Shown here: positions 46,428-55,339 of the stretch, piece after piece
How the letters are laid out: the number at the start of each line of letters is the position of its first letter
Numbering within the stretch: position 1 is the stretch's first letter
Assembly (NCBI RefSeq): GCF_030145145.1
Contig: NZ_JAQYWD010000016.1
Coordinates: forward strand, 53,163-117,162
Direction of reading: 5' to 3'
Length of the DNA stretch: 64,000 nt
Source: Desulfobacula sp.
Lineage (GTDB): Bacteria > Desulfobacterota > Desulfobacteria > Desulfobacterales > Desulfobacteraceae
Notes under the pieces: model-generated
Seen by the model: the letters and a program-made list of their open reading frames with translations, nothing else
Told to the model about the DNA's origin: nothing
Database searches by the model: none
Made by a program: the position numbers and the translations under genes

Positions 46428-46904
46428 ATGGGGGGATTAAAAAAACTGGATGGACTGGACAAAAAACTGATCCGCCATCTGACCCGAGATGGCCGTATGC
46501 CCGTAAAAGAACTGGTCAACAAGCTGGAGATCACCAGTCCAACCCTGCAGGTTCGAATGAAAAATCTGCTGCAGTCCGGGGTTTTGAAAATCGCAGGGTT
46601 GGTGGATGTCTTTAAAATTGAAAAACTTTTTATGGCCCTTGTGGCGATCCGGGTAATTGATGATTTGAAAATAGATGACACGTTGAATGGTCTCTCCCGG
46701 ATGCCGGAGGTGGACAGCGTGTATGCGGTAACCGGTCGATATGATATTTTTGCGGAAATTCTTTTTTCAAATGATATGGAAGCACTCTATAAGTTTATGT
46801 CATCCAAACTTCCCCAGCAGGGAAATATTGATTATAGCGAATCTTTTGTTGTGATGAAATCAAAGAAGAAGTGGACGATTCTTCCCCCGGGCATTGATTT
46901 GTAA
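46428..46904 (+). CDS. Lrp/AsnC family regulator
   Basis: 158 residues from MGGLKKLDGL at 46428, with GGAG just ahead. N-terminal winged helix (LDKKLIRHLTRDGRMPVKEL, LEITSPTLQVRMKNLLQSGV) and C-terminal RAM domain (MALVAIRVID, VYAVTGRYDIFAEILF). Such proteins respond to amino acids. It is the last gene of the ornithine cassette and its likely regulator. It is followed by a strong terminator. Confidence 0.92.
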   Translation: MGGLKKLDGLDKKLIRHLTRDGRMPVKELVNKLEITSPTLQVRMKNLLQSGVLKIAGLVDVFKIEKLFMALVAIRVIDDLKIDDTLNGLSRMPEVDSVYAVTGRYDIFAEILFSNDMEALYKFMSSKLPQQGNIDYSESFVVMKSKKKWTILPPGIDL

Positions 46905-46962
46905 AAGACGATGGAAAAAGGTATTCTTGGCAGGTTATTTTTTGCAGGGAGAGCACAAAATC

Positions 46963-46998
46963 AAAAAGTCCCCGGACAGTATCCTGTCCGGGGACTTT
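46963..46998. terminator. Strong bidirectional terminator
   Basis: Arms AAAAAGTCCCCGGACAG and CTGTCCGGGGACTTT around TATC, flanked by A and T runs. It ends the ornithine operon on plus and the second cold-shock gene on minus. Confidence 0.9.
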
Positions 46999-47048
46999 AT
47001 TTTTCAAGTCACCAAAATGACTTTTTTAAAAGCAACTAAAATGGTTAA

Positions 47049-47249
47049 CTATAATACGGTTACATTTGTTGCAGCAGGTCCTTTTTGTCCTTCTTCGACA
47101 TCAAAGGAAACGCGGTCTCCTTCGTTCAGGGATTTAAAACCTGTTGAATTAATGCCGCTGTGATGTACGAATACATCTTTTCCATTTTCCTGTTCGATAA
47201 ATCCAAAACCTTTTGAGTCGTTAAACCATTTTACTGTACCAGTAGCCAT
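47049..47249 (-). CDS. Cold-shock domain protein, second copy
   Basis: 66 residues starting [20 protein letters not shown] with RNP1 KGFGFI and RNP2 DVFVHHSG. The AGGAG site lies nine bases before the ATG at 47249; the longer frame to 47366 runs through the leader. It is an RNA chaperone paralogous to the protein at 27154. Confidence 0.95.
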   Translation of the reverse strand: MATGTVKWFNDSKGFGFIEQENGKDVFVHHSGINSTGFKSLNEGDRVSFDVEEGQKGPAATNVTVL

Positions 47250-47282
47250 TTTGGCAATCTCCTGTAATAAAAATAAAAAATT

Positions 47283-47336
47283 CGAGTTTCTAACTTTGGG
47301 GGCAATGCCGTTTCTGTGATCGGGAATATACACCTT
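47283..47336 (-). promoter_or_regulatory. Conserved cold-shock mRNA leader element, second copy
   Basis: Matches 27067-27120: AAGGTGTATATTCCCGA at the 5' end, and the identical CCCCCAAAGTTAGAAACT at the 3' end, at the same distance from the start codon. The conservation in non-coding sequence points to a leader function. Confidence 0.55.
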
Positions 47337-47383
47337 TCGGATGAAACCTTTACGCTTTCCATACAACAGCGCAAGTCCGATCT

Positions 47384-47411
47384 ATATTATAGAAACAAAG
47401 ATAAAAGTCAA
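47384..47411 (-). promoter_or_regulatory. Promoter of second cold-shock gene
   Basis: On minus: TTGACT (47411-47406), 16 bases, TAATAT (47389-47384). The resulting leader is about 125 bases, like that of the first copy. Confidence 0.6.
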
Positions 47412-47544
47412 GCACAAAATGATCTTTTTTTATTGTTATCTGTAATCCTTACCCCAGGGTGAGGGAGAAGCCATTCCCATGGTCCCGATAAGGGGGACAG
47501 ATTTTGTCTCTTTTGTCTGCCGATGTGGGATGACCATGTCCCTT

Positions 47545-48666
47545 TTAATCGCCGCCCAGCAATGATCTGATCCAGGCCAGCAACCCCTTTTTCTTGTGGT
47601 CTGTCCGGGTGACCGGGAGAGGGTTTTTTGCAGGGCGCTCTTGTTTAAGGTCTGCCTGTTCAAGGGATTTGGTTTGGGATATCGCTGCCACCCCGGTAAC
47701 GCTTTCGGATTTTTCTGATAAGGTGGCCAATATTTCCTGGACAAGCTTTTCCTGGATCTCTTTTCTGGAAATCAGTAAATTAGATTGCTGGCCCATGTAA
47801 GTGGAAGAAAGATCCATTAAAAGGCCATCTCCATTGATTCCGATTCCTGACAGGGTGGCAATGCAATGGGCAAATTGAGTCAGCCCTGCAATTTCTCTGT
47901 ATTGAACCGGGGCAGATTCGGGCATTTGATAAAAAGCCACTCCGGCACAGATGTTGGCAGGAAGATGCCACACTTCCATAATTCTGGCGGCAACAAAGGC
48001 ATCTGTGGTTCCAAACACCTCTTGTTCCATTTTGTACAGTGGTTGATTCAACTCCCTGGCCATGGACAAGCACTTGGAAAATTCATTGGGGGAATGCATG
48101 GCCATCAGCAGCTTTCCCATACCATGCAGCAGTCCGGCGAGATAAAGCTCTCCGGGCAAAACACCCATCCTTAGATTGGGGTGGCCAAGACGTCGATTCG
48201 CCGTTGCACAGGCCCAGGAAAAGGCCCAGTAATCCTTTGCAGAAAATCCTTCTAGGGCGGGAACCTTGGGTAATATTTTCTGGAAAAAGTGAAGGCAGAC
48301 TGAATTGATGGCTTCCCTCAGGCCGATACGGGTAATGGCGGATCTCAGGCTGACAATTTCTTGTACCTCACTGTAATAAGGGGAGTTAGCGAGCTGCAGG
48401 ACTCTGGCCAAAAGGCCGGGATCCACCTCCACAAGCTTGGCAAATGAAGAAATATCTATTTTATCTGTGGACTGCTGAACCATGTCCAGGAGTTTTGCAC
48501 CATTGGTCGGGATGGGGGGGAGTGTGATACGCGATGTCAGAATTTCCAGTGAAATACTGTCAGCAATCGTCTTTTCCTTCAGCAGGGGGGTCTCCATTTT
48601 TTGATCGTTCCCAATTATTTTGAATGAAAATGTTTTGGTAAATGACGTGTTACAATTCAAAGTCAT
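47545..48666 (-). CDS. HDOD domain protein
   Basis: 373 residues at the longest start. The HDOD domain covers about 45-245: LPPIPTNGAKLLDMVQQ, VEVDPGLLARVLQLANSPYY, IVSLRSAITRIGLREAIN, LYLAGLLHGMGKLLMAMH, with the usual loss of full HD catalytic residues. The C-terminal 100 residues are charged and end in KKGLLAWIRSLLGGD. HDOD proteins work in signalling, for example in motility or stress. It lies 18 bases after the hybrid kinase gene and is probably co-transcribed. The start may instead be the ATG at 48597; neither has a strong ribosome site. Confidence 0.9.
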   Translation of the reverse strand: MTLNCNTSFTKTFSFKIIGNDQKMETPLLKEKTIADSISLEILTSRITLPPIPTNGAKLLDMVQQSTDKIDISSFAKLVEVDPGLLARVLQLANSPYYSEVQEIVSLRSAITRIGLREAINSVCLHFFQKILPKVPALEGFSAKDYWAFSWACATANRRLGHPNLRMGVLPGELYLAGLLHGMGKLLMAMHSPNEFSKCLSMARELNQPLYKMEQEVFGTTDAFVAARIMEVWHLPANICAGVAFYQMPESAPVQYREIAGLTQFAHCIATLSGIGINGDGLLMDLSSTYMGQQSNLLISRKEIQEKLVQEILATLSEKSESVTGVAAISQTKSLEQADLKQERPAKNPLPVTRTDHKKKGLLAWIRSLLGGD

Positions 48667-48684
48667 ATATTTCTGTCGAACGGT

Positions 48685-51231
48685 TTATTCCGGCAACAGC
48701 ATATTCTTCCCATCTAATATCTCACGGATCAAGGCAGATAGCTCCTGACCCGTCACCGGTTTTTGAACATATTTGCAAATCCTTAAATCCCGGGCCATGG
48801 CTTCGGTAAAATTTTCATTATATCCGGAACAAAGAATAATCGGCATATCTTTTTGTATGTTTAACACCTCGGTGGCAAGTTCGTTCCCTGTCATCCGGGG
48901 CATTGTCATATCGGTGATAATGAGGTCAAATTGGTCGGGATTTTTTGCAAAGGCCTGTAATGCGGATTTTCCGTCTCTAAACGGGGTTACTTTATATCCC
49001 TGCCTTTCCATGATTTGCTGTAATGAGTGGAGGATATCGGTTTCATCATCCACGAGCATAATCTGCTCGGTCCCTGTGAATAACTTTGTTTTCATTTTGT
49101 CGTGGAGAACAAGGGGTTCCACTTGTTCAATGATGGGCCAGAATACCTGAAATGTCGAACCACAACCGGTCTCGCTTGATAATTTGATAAAACCATTATG
49201 GTTTTTAACGATGCCGTTCACCACAGCCAGCCCCAAACCCGTCCCTTTTCCCACTTCTTTTGTTGTAAAATAGGGATCAAATATTTTGTCCTGAGTTTCC
49301 TTATCCATGCCATGCCCGGTATCCCTTACTTCAAGGATAAGGTATCTCCCCGGGAACCTGTTGAGATCAGGAATGCTTTCCTGCTCAGAAATTTTAACCT
49401 CATGCAGGCTCACCGTCAATACGCCGCCAGTATCACTCATGGCATGATAGGCATTGGTGCAAAGATTCATGATGACCTGATGAATCTGGGTTGGATCTGC
49501 CATAACGATTGCTTTGGAAATAAGATCCTCTCTGATCTCTATGGTTGAGGGAATTGAAGATCGGAGTAATTTAAGTGCTTCCTTTAGCAAGAAAAAAATG
49601 GTTACCGGTTGTTTGTTGTATTCAGATTGCCTGCTGAAGGTCAGTATTTGCTGAACCAGCGCGGATGCTCTTTGGGCACCTTTAAACACCTGACTCAAAT
49701 ATTCCGTTGCTTTTTCCGGGTCGTTAATATGTATTTCAGCTAATTGAGAATATCCGATAATGGCAGAAAGAATATTGTTAAAATCATGGGCGATACCGCC
49801 GGCAAGGGTGCCAATGGATTCGAGTTTTTGAGTCTGTTGAAGCTGCGTTTCGAGCTTTTTCTGCTCCGTGATATCCAGTAGAAACCCTCTGATATGCTTT
49901 AAATTACCAGCTTCATCAAAGACACCTGAGGCATTTTCAAACAGATGAATCGGGACTCCATGGACGGTCTTTAAATTCGGTTCATAGCCCTTTACACGCC
50001 TGTTTTTTTTAAGGAGATTTAAAAAGTGAACTCTCTCAGCAGGATTTTCTGAGAGATCACGGATAGGGGTGTCCAGGGCTTGTTGTGTGCTATCGAATCC
50101 GAAAATGCGCTTGTATTCTTGATTGCACGCAATCAGTCGTCCTTCAGGGGTTGATATATACGTCCCGGAAATAGTTTCTTCAAAATATTCCCGGTATCGT
50201 TCTTCGCTTTTTCGTAATTCCGCTTCTGTTTTTTTGAGTTCAACAATGCTGGTATTTGTTCGTATGAAAAGAAAGAAGGCAATGATGCCAAAAAACACAC
50301 AGGATACCAGGACCCCTGCACCAATGTAATTGCGTAAAGGGGCGGTTATTTTTTTCATAATGTCATGCGTGTCATGCAGGGAAACCAACTGCCAGCCAGC
50401 GTAATTCGCCAATGCCTGTTGATGCACATGGTATGTATTGCCTGAATCGTCCACAGCAGTTTCTGCGTCTATTCGTTTCATGCCTGTCCAATTCCAGGGC
50501 CCTGTGCCGAATTGCCTGGTTCTGGTGATTTCTAAGGTTGTTTGTGAAGATGCCTTCCATAACAGATGGTACCGCCAGTCCGGGCGACTTGAAACGAACA
50601 CCACGCCATGGGGATCAATCAGCAATATAATTCTGTTGTGAGATTCTATGAGATCTTTTTCAATTCGTTCAACAGATGCCTTAATAACAGCAATCCCGAT
50701 AGGGGGGCCTTTTTTTTCGTTATAAACCGGATGGCTGTAATAGATTCCCCGGGTTTTCGATGTTATCCCCAGGGCCATATGAACCGATGGGATGCCGTTT
50801 ATGGCCTGTGTAAAATACGGGCGGAATCCATAATTTTTTCCCACAAAGGTATCGGGATCATTTCGGTTGCTGGACGCTAGGGTGTTGCCGGAAGTGTCCA
50901 TTAAATAACAGACATTGACCTGCAGAACATCGCGGAAATGGTCCAAAATCAAATTGGTTTCGGCAAGTGCAGGTCTATCCCCAATCAATAGAGAGCGTCT
51001 TAATTCCTTTAATCCAGCCAAAGATTTTACCGAAAGGAGGGACCATGTCAGGTAGGAATCAAGGTTGTTTCTCAATCGTTTTATGTGTTCTTCGGCTTCT
51101 TTATGGGTCTGCTTTTCTAAAGAGTCTCTCAGGGCTGAATAGTATAAGTAACCCCCAATAAAAGAGGACACCACTATCATCATGGACAGTATAATGAATA
51201 CCGTTCGAAGTTTGATGTCATTCTTCTTCAT
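48685..51231 (-). CDS. Hybrid sensor histidine kinase
   Basis: 848 residues. Membrane helix at about 10-32, then a periplasmic dCache-like sensor (about 35-300; SNRNDPDTFVGKNYGFRPYF, GITSKTRGIYYSHPVYNEKK, LIDPHGVVFVSSRPDWRY) and a second helix at about 305-325. PAS follows (about 345-455), HisKA with H in GGIAHDFNNILSAIIGYS, HATPase with MNLCTNAYHAM (N box), VRDTGHGMD (G1) and GKGTGLGLAVV (G2). A C-terminal receiver (about 725-845) has DLIITDMTMPRMTG. It senses a small external ligand; the output partner is unknown. The HDOD gene follows it. Confidence 0.95.
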   Translation of the reverse strand: MKKNDIKLRTVFIILSMMIVVSSFIGGYLYYSALRDSLEKQTHKEAEEHIKRLRNNLDSYLTWSLLSVKSLAGLKELRRSLLIGDRPALAETNLILDHFRDVLQVNVCYLMDTSGNTLASSNRNDPDTFVGKNYGFRPYFTQAINGIPSVHMALGITSKTRGIYYSHPVYNEKKGPPIGIAVIKASVERIEKDLIESHNRIILLIDPHGVVFVSSRPDWRYHLLWKASSQTTLEITRTRQFGTGPWNWTGMKRIDAETAVDDSGNTYHVHQQALANYAGWQLVSLHDTHDIMKKITAPLRNYIGAGVLVSCVFFGIIAFFLFIRTNTSIVELKKTEAELRKSEERYREYFEETISGTYISTPEGRLIACNQEYKRIFGFDSTQQALDTPIRDLSENPAERVHFLNLLKKNRRVKGYEPNLKTVHGVPIHLFENASGVFDEAGNLKHIRGFLLDITEQKKLETQLQQTQKLESIGTLAGGIAHDFNNILSAIIGYSQLAEIHINDPEKATEYLSQVFKGAQRASALVQQILTFSRQSEYNKQPVTIFFLLKEALKLLRSSIPSTIEIREDLISKAIVMADPTQIHQVIMNLCTNAYHAMSDTGGVLTVSLHEVKISEQESIPDLNRFPGRYLILEVRDTGHGMDKETQDKIFDPYFTTKEVGKGTGLGLAVVNGIVKNHNGFIKLSSETGCGSTFQVFWPIIEQVEPLVLHDKMKTKLFTGTEQIMLVDDETDILHSLQQIMERQGYKVTPFRDGKSALQAFAKNPDQFDLIITDMTMPRMTGNELATEVLNIQKDMPIILCSGYNENFTEAMARDLRICKYVQKPVTGQELSALIREILDGKNMLLPE

Positions 51232-51315
51232 AACAACGCCATAAGGAACCCCAGAACACTTTTAATCATCCCGTCTATTTGAATACCTCAACTTTCAGGG
51301 TGAACCATTTATACT

Positions 51316-51425
51316 TGGGGTCAGGTGTTCTTTATGGTTTTTTTACCCGTCTGATCATGAAATAGTGATAAAAAGCATGGCGCCTGATAAAAGATTCAGC
51401 CTCCAATAAAAAAAGCCTGACCCCC
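51316..51425. repeat. Small interspersed repeat, copy 2
   Basis: In the opposite orientation to copy 1 (40353-40435). The ends are GGGGTCAGG and CCTGACCCC. Read on minus it shares TCAGGCTTTTTTTATTG and GCTTTTTATCACTATTTC with copy 1, with 26 bases more between the two blocks. Confidence 0.7.
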
Positions 51426-51582
51426 TAGGTTGAGTCAATAAGAATCAACTTACAATATATAGAGGGGCAAGGCAATTCAATTTTCAGGCAGCAGTTAATC
51501 TAATCCACAATGGATAATGCAGAATACCAGGGGAAACAAAAGAAAAAAATCACAAAAGACGACTACCGGTAATGCAAAAAAA

Positions 51583-51617
51583 ACGCATCCCCCTGCATCA
51601 AAGAGCAGGGGATGCGT
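51583..51617 (-). terminator. Rho-independent terminator
   Basis: Arms ACGCATCCCCCTGC and GCAGGGGATGCGT, with one bulged base, around ATCAAAGA. On minus it is followed by eight T residues. It serves the lipoprotein gene that ends at 51644. Confidence 0.88.
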
Positions 51618-51643
51618 ATCCTGAAAATTGAAATACGTCGGGT

Positions 51644-52822
51644 TTACATCTTGACATTTAACGCCTGAAGCGTTTCAAAGGTCAAGTATTTGGTTACGGC
51701 AAGTTTTTTAGCCGACTGAAATTTATTAACCGCCTTCATGGTTTCAGTTCCGATCACACCGTCGATGGGGCCGGGATCATAACCGGCTTTGACCAGGGCC
51801 CGCTGAATCTGGGTGACCTTGACCTGGGTCATATTGGTCTGGCACAGGATCTGGGTCCATTCCAGATGCCCGGGATTCGTCATTACCCGGCGTTGAACGG
51901 TTTCATAAACAGCCGGTTTGATGATTTTTTTAGATGTGGCCGGAGAGACCATGCGGGTAACCTTTACCTTGCCATATTCAGCCGGAATAACAATTTCCTT
52001 GGTCACGGGTGGTGAAACCATTATCCGTTTTTTGATGGTTTTGGTTACTGCCGGAATGATGACTTCCCGGGTGGTGGCAGGGGTTTTCAACATCTGTTTG
52101 CTGATGGTTTTATAAACAGCAGGTTCCGTAACCAGGCACATGATTTCACCTGTGGTTTCGTTGACCTTCTGGATCGGTCCGGTCCCCTTTTTCCATTCGG
52201 TATGGGCTGTTCGGACCAGGACTTTTTCCTTAATTGTTTCGTAAACCGCTGGTACCTGGACCAGTTCGGTTTTCGCAGGAGAAACCATCTTGGTCTCTTC
52301 GATCCATTTATACTGGGCTGGTTCCACGACCAGTCTAGTGCTGGCTTCCTTTACCAGGACTGTTTCTTCCACGATTTCGTAACGGGCTGGAATAATTTGA
52401 ATTGTTTCTTTGGGGTCATGGACTAGAATTGTTTCGGTTTCGTAAGTGTATTTACTGGGGATGAAGATCCGCGCATAGCATTCCCCGGGTTTTGCGTTGG
52501 GTGGAAACAGGTCTGCAACGACCATCTCCTTTTCTTTTTCCCGGGCCATGGCCAGTTCCTGTTCCTTCTGGGTCAACATCTGTTCTTTTTGAAGAAGTTG
52601 CGTTTTCTGGGAACTGACGGTTGCGCTTTTTTGAGCCAACTGGCTTTTTTGGGCCTCCAGGGCTTCTTTTTGCTGGGCAAGTGCTTTCTCCTGAGTCTCA
52701 ATAGCGGCCATTTTTTGTGCCATGGTCGTATCCTGTTTCGAAGTCGTAGCGCATGCCGATAATACCAATGTGCATATCACCATCAGCATGTAAGTTAAAA
52801 AAGATTTCGTCCTGATTTTCAT
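51644..52822 (-). CDS. Repeat-rich lipoprotein with peptidoglycan-binding domain
   Basis: 392 residues. The signal peptide ends in the lipobox VLSAC (C24), so it is a lipoprotein. Residues about 33-100 are a Q/K/A-rich coiled coil (EKALAQQKEALEAQKSQLAQ). About 110-325 hold some eight repeats of roughly 25 residues with the pattern P-A-Y-x-x-V/I-x-x-x-V-L/M-V/T-x-x-A/P (IPARYEIVEETVLVKEASTR; VPAVYETIKEKVLVRTAHTE; IPAEYGKVKVTRMVSPATSK). The C-terminus (about 330-392) is a PG_binding_1 domain (VTQIQRALVKAGYDPGPIDG VIG). It probably links the outer or inner membrane to the cell wall. Confidence 0.88.
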   Translation of the reverse strand: MKIRTKSFLTYMLMVICTLVLSACATTSKQDTTMAQKMAAIETQEKALAQQKEALEAQKSQLAQKSATVSSQKTQLLQKEQMLTQKEQELAMAREKEKEMVVADLFPPNAKPGECYARIFIPSKYTYETETILVHDPKETIQIIPARYEIVEETVLVKEASTRLVVEPAQYKWIEETKMVSPAKTELVQVPAVYETIKEKVLVRTAHTEWKKGTGPIQKVNETTGEIMCLVTEPAVYKTISKQMLKTPATTREVIIPAVTKTIKKRIMVSPPVTKEIVIPAEYGKVKVTRMVSPATSKKIIKPAVYETVQRRVMTNPGHLEWTQILCQTNMTQVKVTQIQRALVKAGYDPGPIDGVIGTETMKAVNKFQSAKKLAVTKYLTFETLQALNVKM

Positions 52823-53228
52823 TTTATCCTCCTTTTATGATATTAATATTTACCCTTGCATTGAAATGCTTACATTAAACCAACACTGAAATGGTTTGCT
52901 CTGATGTGTCGTTATGAACTTGGTTGGTTTTTAAAATGATATAATTTGATATCGATATAAGGATTATAACCCATTTTTTGACAAAATACAGTAAAAAAAA
53001 ATTTAAACGATTTTTTTCAGGGATACACGATATTTTACCGGTTAAAGGGTCCATCATACACGTGTTGTGATGAAACTTTAAAGAAATAACATATTGCAAT
53101 CTAACCCTTGTTGTGAAAAAATCTTCAGCAAGTACCGGTATAAGAACAGGGGGTATTTCCGTGTCCCTTAAGCGAATTAACCAGAATCTCTGCTGATGAA
53201 TTACTTTAGGGCAGGACAGGAGAATGCC
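52823..53228. other. Divergent intergenic region
   Basis: No gene. The left part (52860-53000) is AT-rich with A runs. The long minus-strand frame here is an antisense shadow of the thioesterase. No clear promoter was identified. Confidence 0.4.
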
Positions 53229-53654
53229 ATGGCAGATAAAACCCGCGAGCAAGCGATCCATGATCACATTCAAAAAGATGCCTTTGCCAGGTATCTTGGG
53301 GCAACAGTGGAAATTATCGAACCCGGACACAGCCGGGTTTCCCTTACCATTACAGATGATATGACGAATTTTCACGGCACCACCCATGGCGGTATTATTT
53401 TTTCCATCAGTGACATGGCCTTTGCCGCTGCATGCAATTCCCACGGAAAAGTTGCCGTTGCGCTGAATGTGAGTATCTGTTTTCTAAAACCCAGTTATCC
53501 GGGAGACCATCTGGTGGCAGAGGCAAAAGAGGATTACAATGGCAGGAGAACGTCATTGTATCACATCAATATCTATAATCAAACGACCGGCGAGCTCATC
53601 GCAAAAAGCCAGGACCAGGCCTATCGAAAGGAGAAATGGTTTGTGCCAAGATAG
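53229..53654 (+). CDS. PaaI family hot-dog thioesterase
   Basis: 141 residues from MADKTREQAI at 53229, with CAGGAG ahead. Family pattern: ARYLGATVEIIEPGHSRVSL, NFHGTTHGGIIFSISDMAFA (the HGG motif and catalytic Asp), ALNVSICFLKPSYPGD. It hydrolyses acyl- or aryl-CoA, often phenylacetyl- or hydroxybenzoyl-CoA derivatives. It is convergent with a benzoate-CoA-ligase-like gene only 13 bases away, which suggests proofreading or release of stalled CoA esters. Confidence 0.92.
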   Translation: MADKTREQAIHDHIQKDAFARYLGATVEIIEPGHSRVSLTITDDMTNFHGTTHGGIIFSISDMAFAAACNSHGKVAVALNVSICFLKPSYPGDHLVAEAKEDYNGRRTSLYHINIYNQTTGELIAKSQDQAYRKEKWFVPR

Positions 53655-53667
53655 TCCCGAGTTTTGT

Positions 53668-55242
53668 CTAACGTTCCCTTTCATGTTGCAGCTGGACCCG
53701 TAACTTATACCGCTGAATTTTACCGGTGGCTGTCCGGGGCAATTCATTGACAAAATAAATTTTTCGGGGGCACTTGTAGTGTGCGGTTTTGCTTCGGACA
53801 AAGTCTGATACTTCTTTTTCCATATTTTCAGTGGGGGTACAGCCCTCTTTGACCACCACAAACGCCACCGGTTTATCCAGGCCTGATTCATTGCCCTCGG
53901 CCACCACCGCCACTTCATCAACCAGGGAATGCGTCAGCAACACATCTTCTATTTCCATTGGGGACAACCATAGTCCACCGGGTTTGAGCATGTCATCGTC
54001 TCGACCGGCATACCAGTAATAGCCATCTTTGTCCTGGTAAAATTGATCACCGGTACAAAACCATTCACCGTGAATGGTTTGTTTTGTCTTATCATGCTTA
54101 TTCCAATACCCTGCGGTTGTTCCGTCATTTTTTACCCACATCGTCCCGATATTACCCACGGCCACTTCGACTTTATTTTCATCCATCAGTTGGCCTTCGA
54201 AACCGGTTAGTAATTTACCACAACTGCCATGCCTTACTTTCCCCGGTCGATTTGACAAGTAGATCATGCCGACATCCGTGGAGCCGACGCCGTCTAAAAT
54301 TTCAACATTAAACATCTCTCGCCATTTATCGTAAATCACCTTGGGCAGCGCTTCCCCGGCTGAAACGCACAAGCGAACAGAAGAAAGGTCCAGGCTGCGC
54401 CCGGTTTTTTCCATGAAATTCAGAAGGGCGGAATAGGAACTGGGCACACTGTAGAAAAGGGTAGGGCGGTATTTTTCAATGATATTTATCAGGGTTTCCG
54501 GATCCGGCTTATCCGGGTTGAGAACAACGGCAGAACCTTGAAAAGAGGGGGAATCCAATGAATTATTTCGACCATATGAAAAATAGAGTTTGGATATTGA
54601 AAAGGAGATATCGTCCGGTGTGATGGCCATCACCTCCGTGCAGTGCGGTGGCATGGAGTGCACAATATCATGGTGCAGATGCACAACCCCTTTGGGCGTT
54701 CCCGTGGTTCCCGAGCTGTATAACCAGAACGCCATATCGTCCTTGGAAGTGGCGACGGTGGTCAACTCTGGGGCAGCTTTGCTGACCATGGCATCAAAAT
54801 CGATCTGTCCGGGTTGACTCTTTCCAAGTACCACAACGTGTTTTAAATATTTAAGGTCATTGGAAATTTTGCTGAAAGCCGGGGCCAGATCAGACGTCGT
54901 GATCAATACCTTTGCCCGGCTGTCATTCAAAAAGTAAAGATAATCCTTTGGTAACGCCATGGTGTTTACCGGAACTGCAACAGCACCTATCTTTATGATG
55001 CCATAATAGGCACTGATAAACTCCGGACAGTCGGGGAGACAAATCATCACCCTGTTTTCCTGTTCCACCCCCAGGTCAAGCAATGCATTTCCGACACGAT
55101 TCGCCTGTTCCGCCACGCCTGACCATGTAATCACCTGGTCTTTATAATAGATAGCCGGACGGTTGCCCCGGCCTTCTTCTATATGACGGTCTAACATATA
55201 AGACGCAATGTTGAATTGATCCGGAATTTCAAGTGGTGTCAT
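53668..55242 (-). CDS. Benzoate-CoA ligase family enzyme
   Basis: 524 residues, the size of benzoate-CoA ligases. Adenylation motifs: YSSGTTGTPKGVVH (A3), DGVGSTDVGMIYLSN (A5), GEWFCTGDQFYQDKDGYYWY and GRDDDMLKPGGLWLSPMEIE (A7-A8), and PRTATGKIQRYKL with the C-terminal lysine. The segment ISKLYFSYGRNNSLDSPSFQ is the BCL-type aryl-binding region, although the substrate may be a substituted benzoate. It activates an aromatic acid to its CoA ester using ATP. It is followed upstream by a molybdopterin oxidoreductase in the same direction. Confidence 0.9.
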   Translation of the reverse strand: MTPLEIPDQFNIASYMLDRHIEEGRGNRPAIYYKDQVITWSGVAEQANRVGNALLDLGVEQENRVMICLPDCPEFISAYYGIIKIGAVAVPVNTMALPKDYLYFLNDSRAKVLITTSDLAPAFSKISNDLKYLKHVVVLGKSQPGQIDFDAMVSKAAPELTTVATSKDDMAFWLYSSGTTGTPKGVVHLHHDIVHSMPPHCTEVMAITPDDISFSISKLYFSYGRNNSLDSPSFQGSAVVLNPDKPDPETLINIIEKYRPTLFYSVPSSYSALLNFMEKTGRSLDLSSVRLCVSAGEALPKVIYDKWREMFNVEILDGVGSTDVGMIYLSNRPGKVRHGSCGKLLTGFEGQLMDENKVEVAVGNIGTMWVKNDGTTAGYWNKHDKTKQTIHGEWFCTGDQFYQDKDGYYWYAGRDDDMLKPGGLWLSPMEIEDVLLTHSLVDEVAVVAEGNESGLDKPVAFVVVKEGCTPTENMEKEVSDFVRSKTAHYKCPRKIYFVNELPRTATGKIQRYKLRVQLQHERER

Positions 55243-55339
55243 GTGACTATACCCTCCCTGGTTGTGTTTTTATTTGGTCCCTTATAACCGGTAAACGGGG
55301 TGCCCTTAAAAGAGGGGCACCCATTTTTTTGTCATGTTG

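Larger units (their letters stand above)
51232..51643. other. Intergenic region with repeat and terminator
   Basis: No gene. It contains copy 2 of the small interspersed repeat and the terminator of the lipoprotein gene. Confidence 0.5.

Noticed and set aside
52875..53444. Minus-strand frame of 189 codons
   Set aside because: It is antisense to the PaaI thioesterase, has an unlikely composition and no ribosome site.
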